This document shows, piece by piece, positions 1-5,788 of a DNA stretch of 11,054 nucleotides. The notes beneath the pieces are model-generated. The model saw only the letters and a program-made list of their open reading frames with translations, ran no database searches and was not told where the DNA came from. Origin of the DNA: an uncultured Oscillibacter sp. (GTDB lineage Bacteria; Bacillota; Clostridia; Oscillospirales; Oscillospiraceae); assembly GCF_910587525.1 (NCBI RefSeq), contig NZ_CAJULS010000081.1:1-11054 (forward strand), given 5' to 3'. Every line of letters begins with the position of its first letter. Position 1 is the stretch's first letter. The translations under genes and the position numbers were made by a program.

Positions 1-827
1 CGGATGGGCAGCTCAGTATGATCCCCTGGGACTACAATCTGGCCTTCGGCACCTTCCAGGCGAGAGACGCCTCCGCTGCGGTCAACGACCCCATCGACAC
101 GCCCCTGTCGGTCTCCGGGGACGGCGACCGACCCATGGCCGACTGGATCTATGGCGACGCAGCCTATACGGAGCTGTATCACCAATATTTTGCGGAGTTT
201 CTGGAGACGGTGGACCCCGCCGCCATCATCGGCGAAGCGTATCAGCTGATTGCGCACTATGTGGAGCGGGACCCTACGAAATTCTGCACCACAGCGGAGT
301 TTGAAACTGGTGTGGACGCCTTGAGGACGTTCTGCCGCCTCCGCGCCGAGAGCGTATCCGGCCAGCTGGCGGGGACGGTTCCGTCAACGGATGATGGACA
401 GTCCGCCGGTGATTCGGCCCTGGTCGATGCCTCGGCTCTGACCCTTTCCGACATGGGGACCATGAACATGGGCGGCGCCGGGGATCCCGGCGGCCGCGGC
501 GGCCCGGGAGAGCAGGACGGCACCGGACCGGATTCCTTCCCGCAGGCGGAAAACAGGCCGGAGGGCTCTGAGAGACCCTCCGGCCGGATGGATGCCATGG
601 GGATGGAAATGCCTGATGGAGTTCCTCCCGTCGGGAACGGTCCGCAGGATGGGCGCGGAGCTGCGTCAGACAGCCAGGCCCTTCTCCCGCTGCTTGTCTC
701 GGTTCTGGCGCTGCTGGCGGGGATTCTGTCGGCCTGGAGGTACCGGCGGAACGGGCGGCGAAAAACGCCGCCGGGGAGAAAATCCGCCGCCCAGACTCAG
801 GAAAACTGGGCGTGCAGCCGCCGGTAA
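1..827 (+). CDS. CotH-family kinase-like protein, 3' part, with C-terminal membrane anchor
   Basis: The reading frame is open from base 3 with no start in context, so the gene begins upstream and only about 274 C-terminal residues are visible. The stop is TAA at 825-827. Near the visible start, IPWDYNLAFG resembles the metal-binding Asp segment of CotH spore-coat protein kinases, followed by a helical part with a YxxYHQYFAEFLE stretch typical of that family's C-terminal lobe. From about base 381 to 671 the protein is a Gly/Pro/Met/Asp-rich linker of low complexity. A hydrophobic segment at about 672-737 (LLPLLVSVLALLAGILSAW) is followed by many Arg/Lys, which suggests a tail anchor with the catalytic part outside. 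CotH proteins phosphorylate proteins and are not limited to spore formers' coats; the substrate here is unknown. The family call is fairly secure, the role is not. Its 3' end overlaps the convergent gene at 797-1303. Confidence 0.8.
   Translation, partial: DGQLSMIPWDYNLAFGTFQARDASAAVNDPIDTPLSVSGDGDRPMADWIYGDAAYTELYHQYFAEFLETVDPAAIIGEAYQLIAHYVERDPTKFCTTAEFETGVDALRTFCRLRAESVSGQLAGTVPSTDDGQSAGDSALVDASALTLSDMGTMNMGGAGDPGGRGGPGEQDGTGPDSFPQAENRPEGSERPSGRMDAMGMEMPDGVPPVGNGPQDGRGAASDSQALLPLLVSVLALLAGILSAWRYRRNGRRKTPPGRKSAAQTQENWACSRR
556..585. repeat. Perfect 10-bp inverted repeat inside the CotH linker
   Basis: GGCCGGAGGG at 556-565 pairs perfectly with CCCTCCGGCC at 576-585 around a 10-base loop that could itself form three more pairs. 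It lies within coding sequence for the low-complexity linker and has no T-run after it on either strand, so it does not look like an intrinsic terminator. It may be chance in GC-rich repeat-like coding DNA, or a small palindromic repeat tolerated in the linker. Confidence 0.5.
754..772. repeat. Short GC hairpin near the convergent gene ends
   Basis: GGCGGCG at 754-760 and CGCCGCC at 766-772 form a perfect 7-bp stem with an AAAAA loop. It lies just before the end of the CotH gene and 25 bases beyond the stop codon of the minus-strand gene at 797-1303. There is no U-tract after the stem in either direction. It could protect the minus-strand mRNA end, but a terminator is not supported. Confidence 0.35.
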
Positions 828-1303
828 GTGTCGTTGTCCTTTTGGGACAGCTCCCGGTCCACCTGGGCCAGCTGCCGCTCCAGCTCCCTGGCCCGGGTCT
901 CGTCCGTTTCAGTCCGGAGCTGGCCTTCCAGTTGTTCCCGGCGTTTTTTCAGCTGTTCGATTTCCCGGTCCACCTTTCCGGTGTCACAGGTGCATTTCTC
1001 CTCACCTCTGCCAGAAGCGGGTTTTTCCGGTCCTTCCGGCGCGGGGGAATTTTCACCCTCCGGAAGAGGGGCGGCCTCCCTTGGTTCGGGGTCGTCAAAA
1101 AAGATCTTGGGACTGCCGTCCTCGTCCTTTCCCATCCAGTACAGGCCGCAGGGCGTGCGGGCCTCCTCTGGAATGTACTCATCCGTCACAGGGGCTGCGG
1201 GGGCGGTTCGGGCCTCCTCCTGCCGGGGGGACTGAACACCGGAGGTCTCCCGGAGGCTTGGGGCAGCGGCGGGGGAATGGATCATGCCGGAAATGGGTTC
1301 CAT
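797..1303 (-). CDS. Unrecognised acidic/Pro-rich protein with C-terminal coiled coil
   Basis: A 168-residue protein that I cannot assign to a named family. The start at 1303 is chosen because AAAGGAGA lies just upstream at normal spacing; the frame stays open further up but without a ribosome site. Residues 1-50 are Ala/Pro/Glu-rich and probably disordered. Residues 52-72 form an ordered-looking patch, CGLYWMGKDEDGSPKIFFDD, and a CTC pair sits at 104-106. Residues 110-156 are a heptad-like charged helix (IEQLKKRREQLEGQL and following), which suggests a coiled coil, and the protein ends DNDTYRRLHAQFS. There is no signal peptide or membrane segment, so it is probably cytoplasmic. It lies 61 bases behind the sensor kinase on the same strand with no clear terminator between them, so cotranscription is possible. 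Its last 31 bases overlap the convergent CotH gene. The orderly codon use and strong ribosome site argue that it is real. Confidence 0.7.
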   Translation of the reverse strand: MEPISGMIHSPAAAPSLRETSGVQSPRQEEARTAPAAPVTDEYIPEEARTPCGLYWMGKDEDGSPKIFFDDPEPREAAPLPEGENSPAPEGPEKPASGRGEEKCTCDTGKVDREIEQLKKRREQLEGQLRTETDETRARELERQLAQVDRELSQKDNDTYRRLHAQFS

Positions 1304-1306
1304 GGC

Positions 1307-1340
1307 GGTCTCTCCTTTCAAAAGTGATGTGGTGAGACCA
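1307..1340 (-). promoter_or_regulatory. Ribosome site within a possible hairpin loop
   Basis: On the minus strand GGTCTC (1340-1335) and GAGACC (1312-1307) can pair across a 22-base loop that holds most of the AAAGGAGA ribosome site of the coiled-coil gene; the last bases of that site fall in the 3' arm. Six pairs over a long loop is weak, so regulation of translation is only a possibility. Confidence 0.25.
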
Positions 1341-1364
1341 GTTTCCCCCTTTTGGGAGAGGATT

Positions 1365-2660
1365 TCAAGGCCTTTGCTCTGAACGGTCCTCTGACTGTCC
1401 TGAGATGTCCAGCAGCACGTGGAGCTGAAAGCGGCCGTCCTCTTTTTCCGCCAGCATGGCGCCATGGTACTTTTCCGCCGCCGCCTTTATGTTGCGCAGG
1501 CCAGTCCCCATGGGCGGCAGGGGGCCGGGAGGACAGGTGTTTTCAAAAGACAGCCTGTAAAAATTTCCCTGGCGGCGGCCCGTGATCCGCAGAGATCCAG
1601 GCTCCGGGACAGCCAGGCAGGCCCGGACGGCGTTGTCCAGGGCGTTGGCGAAGATGACGCACAGGTCAAAGTCGTCCACGCCACTCTTCCGGGGCCAGAG
1701 CAGAGAAACCTCCGCCTCTACGCCCCGGGCGGTCTCCAGCTTGTCCGCCAGCAGGATGTCAATGACGGCGCTGCCGGTGTGGAAGGCGGGGGACAGGGCC
1801 TCCGCCGCAGTCCGCAGGGACGCCAGATAAGCGGTGCCATCTTCTGTTCTGCCGGTATTCAGCAGTCCCTCCAGCACCGTAAGGTGGCTGTTCAGATCGT
1901 GGCGGAGGGAGCGGGTCCGCTCCTCCCGGGTCCGGGCCTCCTGGATATAGGTCCGCTGGGCCCGGGCGGCCTGGGAGAGGGCGTCCAGCGCCGCCTGGGC
2001 CCGCTGTCCCTGGCAGGCACGGCGGTAGGCGTGCAGGGTACACAGCAGAGCGCTGAGGCCCAGGACCTGGAGAGCCAGCAGGCCCAGGTGCTTTCCCGGC
2101 TCCGCCGGGGCGGGGACAGACAGGCGGCCGTAGACGGTCTGGGTGAAAAAGACCTCCGCGGCGAAGAAGAACACGCTGGTCAGCAGGGGGAGCCGGAGAT
2201 AGGGGTCCGGCTCCTCCTGTGGAGGGAGACACTTCAGGATAAGCTGGCAGCTGCCCCAGCACAGGGCAAAGGCCAGCAGGACGGCCAGGATGACCAGCGG
2301 ATACAGAAGAGGCGTGCCCGTTATCCCAATAAAGGCGATGCACTCCAGGGACCCCACGATGCCGGAGGAGAGCTGGGAGGTGTAGACCGCCAGCACCGCC
2401 GCCGCGCAGGAGAGAGGCCGGGAGCTCTTCAGCGCCAGACGGCTGAAGGCGAAGAGGGCCAGCAGCTCCCCGGCCGCGGCAAAGGCCTCGCCCAGAGCGA
2501 GGGCGCGGGAGACCGCGTCTACGGCGCAGAGAAACAGGAGATACCCGGCAAAATACCGGCATTTGGCGGGCTTCCCCGACAGGCGGCAGGTAAACGCGAT
2601 GTGGGCGGTCACCAGAGTGGCCAGGGTCAGACCCTCCAGAAGCAGGCTGAACCAGTCCAT
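1365..2660 (-). CDS. AgrC-like GHKL sensor histidine kinase
   Basis: A 431-residue membrane sensor kinase. About the first 210 residues are hydrophobic, with roughly six membrane segments (for example 38-56, 118-135, 157-172, 191-209). A helical linker leads to the phosphoacceptor motif SLRHDLNSHL with His254. The ATP-binding domain follows, with the N-box NALDNAV (Asn339, Asn343) and the G-box MGTGLRNIK (385-387). This arrangement is that of the peptide-sensing AgrC/HPK10 kinases that pair with LytTR regulators. Its ATG lies one base after the stop of the regulator gene, and only a modest GAGAGG precedes it, so it is probably translated by coupling. The ligand is unknown: no AgrB-type processing enzyme or AgrD-type peptide gene is seen nearby. 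Confidence 0.9.
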   Translation of the reverse strand: MDWFSLLLEGLTLATLVTAHIAFTCRLSGKPAKCRYFAGYLLFLCAVDAVSRALALGEAFAAAGELLALFAFSRLALKSSRPLSCAAAVLAVYTSQLSSGIVGSLECIAFIGITGTPLLYPLVILAVLLAFALCWGSCQLILKCLPPQEEPDPYLRLPLLTSVFFFAAEVFFTQTVYGRLSVPAPAEPGKHLGLLALQVLGLSALLCTLHAYRRACQGQRAQAALDALSQAARAQRTYIQEARTREERTRSLRHDLNSHLTVLEGLLNTGRTEDGTAYLASLRTAAEALSPAFHTGSAVIDILLADKLETARGVEAEVSLLWPRKSGVDDFDLCVIFANALDNAVRACLAVPEPGSLRITGRRQGNFYRLSFENTCPPGPLPPMGTGLRNIKAAAEKYHGAMLAEKEDGRFQLHVLLDISGQSEDRSEQRP

Positions 2661-2661
2661 A

Positions 2662-3372
2662 TCAGAAAGACCTCTCTCTCATGCGGCGCAGCAGCGCCTG
2701 GGTGAAGTCCTGCTCCCGCAGCCGGGAGACGGGGATCTCGGTGCCCTGGGGCAGCGTCACCCGGCCTCCGCCGCAGCCCAGGACGAAATCAAGATTTACA
2801 AGATAGCTCCGGTGGCAGCGGAAGAAGCGGCCGTCCACCTGATGTTCCAGGTTCTCAAGCTTTTCGTAATAGTCCACCGTGCTCCCGTCCCGCAGGTGGA
2901 GGTAGACTTTCCGGCCCAGGACCTCCCCGTACACGATGTCCGCCAGGGGGATCATCCGGCGGGAGTTTCCCCGCTGGATCAGAATGCGTCCGCTGTCCCG
3001 CCGCTCCAGCGCCTGGAGGGCCCGGTCCATGGTCCGGCGGAAGCGGACGGCGTCCAGGGGCTTGAGCAGATAGTCGAAAGCCTCCACGGCAAAAGCGTCG
3101 AACACCAGCTCACCCAGCACCGTCACAAAGATCAAAAGCCCCCGGCACCCCGACTGCCGCAGGCGCCGGGCCGTCTCCATGCCGTCCATCCCCTCCATCT
3201 GGATGTCCAGAAGGATCAGGTCAAAGTCCCCGGCGTATTCCAGCAGGGCCGCGCCGGAGGAGAAGCCCTCCACATGAAAGGGCAGGCGCCGCTCTTCCAT
3301 GTAAAGAGTGAGACGGGCGGTGAGCGCCTCCAGCATCCGGGGGTCGTCGTCGCAGAGCGCGCAGTTTATCAT
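2662..3372 (-). CDS. LytTR-family response regulator
   Basis: A 236-residue two-component regulator. The receiver domain (about 1-120) has the acidic cluster DDD at 8-10, the phosphorylation site Asp56 in LILLDIQMEGMDG, Thr84 and Lys104 in the YLLKP motif. A LytTR DNA-binding domain fills about 127-236, including FFRCHRSYLVNL at 183-194. These domains activate or repress genes by binding short direct repeats as dimers. I chose the ATG at 3372 because the protein then begins at the receiver fold and GGTGA lies about 7 bases upstream; an earlier in-frame ATG at 3399 has no ribosome site. It is the first gene of the pair with the sensor kinase. The start is only 34 bases from the terminator of the preceding operon, so its promoter must be very compact, overlap that terminator, or rely on read-through. 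Confidence 0.92.
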   Translation of the reverse strand: MINCALCDDDPRMLEALTARLTLYMEERRLPFHVEGFSSGAALLEYAGDFDLILLDIQMEGMDGMETARRLRQSGCRGLLIFVTVLGELVFDAFAVEAFDYLLKPLDAVRFRRTMDRALQALERRDSGRILIQRGNSRRMIPLADIVYGEVLGRKVYLHLRDGSTVDYYEKLENLEHQVDGRFFRCHRSYLVNLDFVLGCGGGRVTLPQGTEIPVSRLREQDFTQALLRRMRERSF

Positions 3373-3406
3373 AATAATCACCATTTTACAGCATACCAAA
3401 TATCCG

Positions 3407-3445
3407 AAAAAAGAGCAATCCCGCTGTCGTGAGATGGCGGGATTG
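3407..3445 (-). terminator. Intrinsic terminator of the sigma-factor operon
   Basis: On the minus strand, bases 3445-3416 form a stem of nine perfect pairs (CAATCCCGC with GCGGGATTG), which can be lengthened by four inner pairs including two wobbles to leave a four-base loop. CTCTTTTTT follows at 3415-3407. It lies 15 bases after the stop of the membrane-protein gene and before the LytTR gene, so it separates the two minus-strand units. Confidence 0.88.
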
Positions 3446-3459
3446 TGTTATGAACGGCA

Positions 3460-4281
3460 CTAAAAGAGGTCCGCCCACTGGCGCAGCAGGGACTCCGCCA
3501 GGGCCTCGTCCTTTTTCAGATAGGCCAGATGCAGATTGTACAGCACCCCGTCCTCTACCAGATAGCCGTCCATGCCGAAATAGCCGCTGGCAAGGCCCGT
3601 ATCGGTGATGACCTGGTACTGTCTCCCGCCGGCGGTGGTGCGGAGGGATTCACGGAACGCCACATCTTCTGTGGTCCTGGCCCCGATGATGACGGTGTCC
3701 TCGCTGTCCTCTGTAAAGATGGTGGCAAAGGCCTGGAGGCGGACGCCCCCCACCTCGTAGTCCGTCTCCAGCCGGATGCGCAGCAGCCGCCCCTGGGGAT
3801 CGCCGGTAACGTCCAGGCTTGTCCGCGTCTCCTCCAGCTCCCAGTCCAGCCCCCGCAGAGCCTCCAGGCCGATATACTCCCGGGCCTCGGCGGCGGAGGG
3901 GAAGTGTGTCCGCCGCAGGGTGCCGGGATACCAGCTGCTGAAGAGGTCGTAGTTTTCGAATTGCCGGGCGATCTCCTCCCCCGCCTCCTGAATCTCCCCC
4001 GTCAGGGCGGAGACGGGGAATTTTTCCACGTCCGCCGCCAGGTCGTAGCCGGACTGGGTGAGCTCCGAACCCGGCGCTCCCCGGGCGGTGAAGGTGTCGA
4101 GCAGCCAGGTGCCGCCCCCGGCGGCCACTGCCGCCGCAGAGGCCAGAAAGCACACACAGGCCGCGGCAAGGACGGCCCGCCGCAGCCGGGGACGTCTTCT
4201 TCCGGCGGGGGCGTCTGCCGCCGCCTGCACATAAATTGGGTCCGCCAGCTCCAGTTTTTCCAGCAGCTCTTCGCCTGTCAT
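3460..4281 (-). CDS. Single-pass membrane protein, probable anti-sigma partner
   Basis: A 273-residue protein. Residues 1-30 are a short cytoplasmic part (MTGEELLEKLELADPIYVQ), then an Arg-rich RRRPRLRR and one hydrophobic segment at about 36-55. The remaining 215 residues are soluble and should lie outside the membrane. No known enzyme motif is seen. The position is the main clue: its ATG overlaps the stop of the sigma-factor gene by four bases, with a strong AAAGGAGGG ribosome site nine bases upstream. Membrane proteins in this position behind ECF-type sigma genes of gut Clostridia are commonly anti-sigma factors or envelope sensors, with a short N-terminal part that holds the sigma factor. 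No ZAS zinc motif (HxxxCxxC) is present, so it is not of that class. The role is inferred from context. Confidence 0.75.
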   Translation of the reverse strand: MTGEELLEKLELADPIYVQAAADAPAGRRRPRLRRAVLAAACVCFLASAAAVAAGGGTWLLDTFTARGAPGSELTQSGYDLAADVEKFPVSALTGEIQEAGEEIARQFENYDLFSSWYPGTLRRTHFPSAAEAREYIGLEALRGLDWELEETRTSLDVTGDPQGRLLRIRLETDYEVGGVRLQAFATIFTEDSEDTVIIGARTTEDVAFRESLRTTAGGRQYQVITDTGLASGYFGMDGYLVEDGVLYNLHLAYLKKDEALAESLLRQWADLF

Positions 4282-4838
4282 AGGTCATGACCCTCCTTTT
4301 TCAGATATTCCCGGAGACGGTTCCGGCTCCGGTAGAGAGAAGTTTTCACCTTGCTCTGGGTCAGGGAATACCGCTTCGCGATGGTGGACACGGAGTCCAT
4401 GTACCAGTACCGCCGCAGGAAGATATTCCGGTTCTCCTCACTGAGAGCGCCGAGAAAGCGGTTAATGGTCTCCCCCAGGGCCAGGCCGTCCAAGTGCCCG
4501 GCGGCGTTGTCCGGAGCGGGGAGACACTGTTCCAGCTCCCGGGTGAGCTGAAGCAGGGGGGCGCTTCGCTTCTGGCGGCTCCGCTCCCGGCAGCGGTCCA
4601 GGGCGGCGTGGCGGGCAATCCGGGCCAGGAAGGGGTAGAGGTACTCCCGGGGCTCATGGGGCGGGATGGCGTTCCAGGCTGCCAGATACACGTCGTTCTC
4701 GCACTCCTCGGCGGTCTGAGGGTCCTCCAGCAGGTTTTTCGCCAGGGCCCGCAGGGCGGGGCCGTATTTCTCAGCGGTGTGGGCCAGAGCGGACTCGTCC
4801 CGGGCCAGGTATAATTCTACAATCTGACTGTCCTCCAT
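4278..4838 (-). CDS. ECF-type sigma-70 family RNA polymerase sigma factor
   Basis: A 186-residue sigma factor with only regions 2 and 4. Region 2 spans about 10-85 and contains LAKNLLEDPQTAEECENDVY and the aromatic AAWNAIPP stretch that follows it in this family. A linker of about 35 residues, longer than the shortest ECF linkers, leads to region 4 at about 122-182. There ALSEENRNIFLRRYW and the helix-turn-helix STIAKRYSLTQSKVKTSLYR would contact the -35 element. The ATG at 4838 has AGGGGG eight bases upstream. The gene begins an operon with the membrane protein that overlaps its stop. A strong housekeeping-type promoter lies about 80 bases upstream, so basal expression does not require autoregulation. 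The target genes and the signal are unknown. Confidence 0.92.
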   Translation of the reverse strand: MEDSQIVELYLARDESALAHTAEKYGPALRALAKNLLEDPQTAEECENDVYLAAWNAIPPHEPREYLYPFLARIARHAALDRCRERSRQKRSAPLLQLTRELEQCLPAPDNAAGHLDGLALGETINRFLGALSEENRNIFLRRYWYMDSVSTIAKRYSLTQSKVKTSLYRSRNRLREYLKKEGHDL

Positions 4839-4919
4839 GAGCCATGCCCCCTCTCCGGTATGGGTCTCTCTGCCGAATTAAGCGCCATCTGCGGCGGTCT
4901 GGTTACATTTTTTCAGAAA

Positions 4920-4948
4920 ATTATAGCGAAAAGTTCCGCTTCTGTAAA
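4920..4948 (-). promoter_or_regulatory. Housekeeping promoter of the sigma-factor operon
   Basis: On the minus strand TTTACA (4948-4943) and a perfect TATAAT (4925-4920) are separated by 17 bases. Transcription would begin near 4913, giving a leader of about 75 bases before the sigma-factor ATG at 4838. The match is close to the SigA consensus. Confidence 0.85.
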
Positions 4949-4951
4949 GAT

Positions 4952-4973
4952 TCCGGAGCCGCCCGCGTCCGGA
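4952..4973. repeat. TCCGGA dyad between the divergent promoters
   Basis: TCCGGA occurs at 4952-4957 and 4968-4973 and can pair across ten bases. It lies between the -35 boxes of the two divergent promoters (4948 and 4987). It could be a protein-binding dyad serving both promoters, but six pairs in GC-rich DNA may be chance. Confidence 0.3.
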
Positions 4974-4986
4974 GGAAAAATTTCTC

Positions 4987-5015
4987 TTGACAAATGGCGG
5001 CTCCGCAGATAAAAT
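4987..5015 (+). promoter_or_regulatory. Promoter of the acpP-acc-fab operon
   Basis: A perfect TTGACA at 4987-4992 and TAAAAT at 5010-5015 are separated by 17 bases. Transcription should begin near 5022, leaving a leader of about 62 bases before acpP. It is the only convincing promoter seen for the operon, whose genes are otherwise closely packed. Confidence 0.88.
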
Positions 5016-5021
5016 AGCTTC

Positions 5022-5056
5022 AATTATTTTAGTTAAAATAATTTAATTAAAATAAT
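5022..5056 (+). promoter_or_regulatory. Putative operator: AT-rich inverted repeat with a third half-site
   Basis: AATTATTTTA (5022-5031) and TAAAATAATT (5034-5043) are perfect 10-base arms around GT. The half-site TTAAAATAAT at 5033-5042 is repeated exactly at 5047-5056, 14 bases later. The block sits on the predicted transcription start, where a bound repressor would block initiation, and it is strikingly AT-rich against GC-rich surroundings. Firmicutes fatty-acid operons are commonly controlled by FabT (MarR family) or FapR. This sequence matches neither consensus that I can recall, and no regulator gene is in the window, so the protein is unidentified. Confidence 0.65.
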
Positions 5057-5084
5057 AAAATTTTTACAGGCGAGGAGTGGACAT

Positions 5085-5309
5085 ATGGAATTCGAGAAAG
5101 TGCGCGACGTAATCGTGGAGACGCTGGGCTGTAAGGCCGAACAGGTGACCGAGCAGGCCACCCTGGAGGAACTGGGGGCGGACTCCCTGGCCGCCGTGGA
5201 GCTGATCATGGCCCTGGAGGAGTCCACAGGCATCACTATCGATGATGCCGACGCGGCAAATCTCAAGACCGTGGGCGATATCCTGAACTATTTAAAAACC
5301 CACTGCTGA
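5085..5309 (+). CDS. acpP: Acyl carrier protein
   Basis: A 74-residue acidic carrier protein, the usual ACP length, which holds growing acyl chains on 4'-phosphopantetheine during fatty-acid synthesis in the cytoplasm. The attachment site is Ser34 in GADSLAAVEL, and the rest follows the four-helix ACP fold (VIVETLGC at the start, VGDILNYL at the end). After the Ser-Leu pair it has Ala-Ala where many ACPs have an acidic residue (DSLDxVE), a difference near the surface that partner enzymes touch. AGGAG lies seven bases before the ATG. It is the first gene behind the fab promoter and operator, and a strong hairpin separates it from accB, which may give it higher expression than the rest of the operon. 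No dedicated synthase gene for transferring the prosthetic group is present here. Confidence 0.95.
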   Translation: MEFEKVRDVIVETLGCKAEQVTEQATLEELGADSLAAVELIMALEESTGITIDDADAANLKTVGDILNYLKTHC

Positions 5310-5316
5310 CATGCGC

Positions 5317-5340
5317 CCGGCGGGGGAAGTCCCCCGCCGG
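5317..5340 (+). promoter_or_regulatory. Strong hairpin between acpP and accB
   Basis: CCGGCGGGGG (5317-5326) pairs perfectly with CCCCCGCCGG (5331-5340) around AAGT: ten pairs, nearly all G-C. No U-run follows, so it is not a standard terminator. It begins eight bases after the acpP stop and ends before the accB ribosome site. Likely roles are protecting the acpP 3' end or causing partial attenuation, giving more ACP than downstream enzymes. Confidence 0.65.
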
Positions 5341-5356
5341 ACGATATTCCCCACAG

Positions 5357-5371
5357 GGAGGAATGGCTATG
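5357..5371 (+). promoter_or_regulatory. Ribosome site that decides the accB start
   Basis: GGAGG at 5357-5361 is one base from an in-frame ATG at 5363, too close for initiation, and seven bases from the next in-frame ATG at 5369, which is therefore the likely start. Confidence 0.75.
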
Positions 5372-5788
5372 ACCAACCAGGAGATTTATGATTTGATTGC
5401 CTGTTTTGACCGCAGCACTGCCCAGACAATGCGGCTGTCCATGCAGGACTTTACCGTAGAGCTGACCCGGGGCGGAGCCCAGGCCCCGGCGGCGCCCGCC
5501 GCTGCCGCCGGAGGGGCGGAGGTGGTTCCAGCCCCTGCGCCCAGAGCCAAGGAGACCATCAATGCCCCGCTGGTGGGAACCTTTTACACGGCCTCCTCAC
5601 CGGAGAGCCCGCCTTTCGCGGCAGTGGGTGACCGGGTAAAAAAGGGGCAGACTGTCTGCCTCATCGAAGCTATGAAGATGATGAGCGAGGTCTCCGCCCC
5701 CTGTGACTGCGTCATCGAAGAGGTGGTGAAAGCCAACGGTGAGCTGGCGTCCTTCGGAGAACCGCTGTTCCGTTACCGACCATGCTGA
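5369..5788 (+). CDS. accB: Biotin carboxyl carrier protein of acetyl-CoA carboxylase
   Basis: A 139-residue carrier that holds biotin and shuttles the carboxyl group from biotin carboxylase to the carboxyltransferase. Residues 1-35 are a helical N-terminal part, 36-60 a flexible Ala/Pro linker, and 64-137 the biotinyl domain. The biotin is attached to Lys103 in the canonical EAMKMM motif, with NAPLVGTFYTASSP before it, including the thumb-type segment typical of bacterial BCCP. The start at 5369 follows the ribosome-site spacing; an ATG two codons earlier is too close. The gene ends in the sequence ATGCTGA, in which accC already starts, giving a 7-base overlap and a C-terminal Pro-Cys. A biotin ligase (BirA) must be encoded elsewhere. 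Confidence 0.95.
   Translation: MTNQEIYDLIACFDRSTAQTMRLSMQDFTVELTRGGAQAPAAPAAAAGGAEVVPAPAPRAKETINAPLVGTFYTASSPESPPFAAVGDRVKKGQTVCLIEAMKMMSEVSAPCDCVIEEVVKANGELASFGEPLFRYRPC

Noticed and set aside
1304..1465. 54-codon upstream extension of the coiled-coil protein
   Set aside because: It overlaps the end of the sensor kinase gene, has Cys/Ser/Lys-rich nonsense-like composition, and the strong ribosome site is at the 1303 start.
1419..2705. Long plus-strand open frame of 428 codons opposite the sensor kinase
   Set aside because: Its Gln/Gly/Arg-rich translation has no domain and is the antisense shadow of a well-supported kinase in GC-rich DNA.
3390..3418. Possible minus-strand promoter for the LytTR gene: TTGCTC, 17 bases, TATGCT
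   Set aside because: The match is poor (3/6 and 4/6), the -35 lies in the T-tract and stem of the preceding terminator, and the leader would be only about ten bases. It is too weak to annotate.
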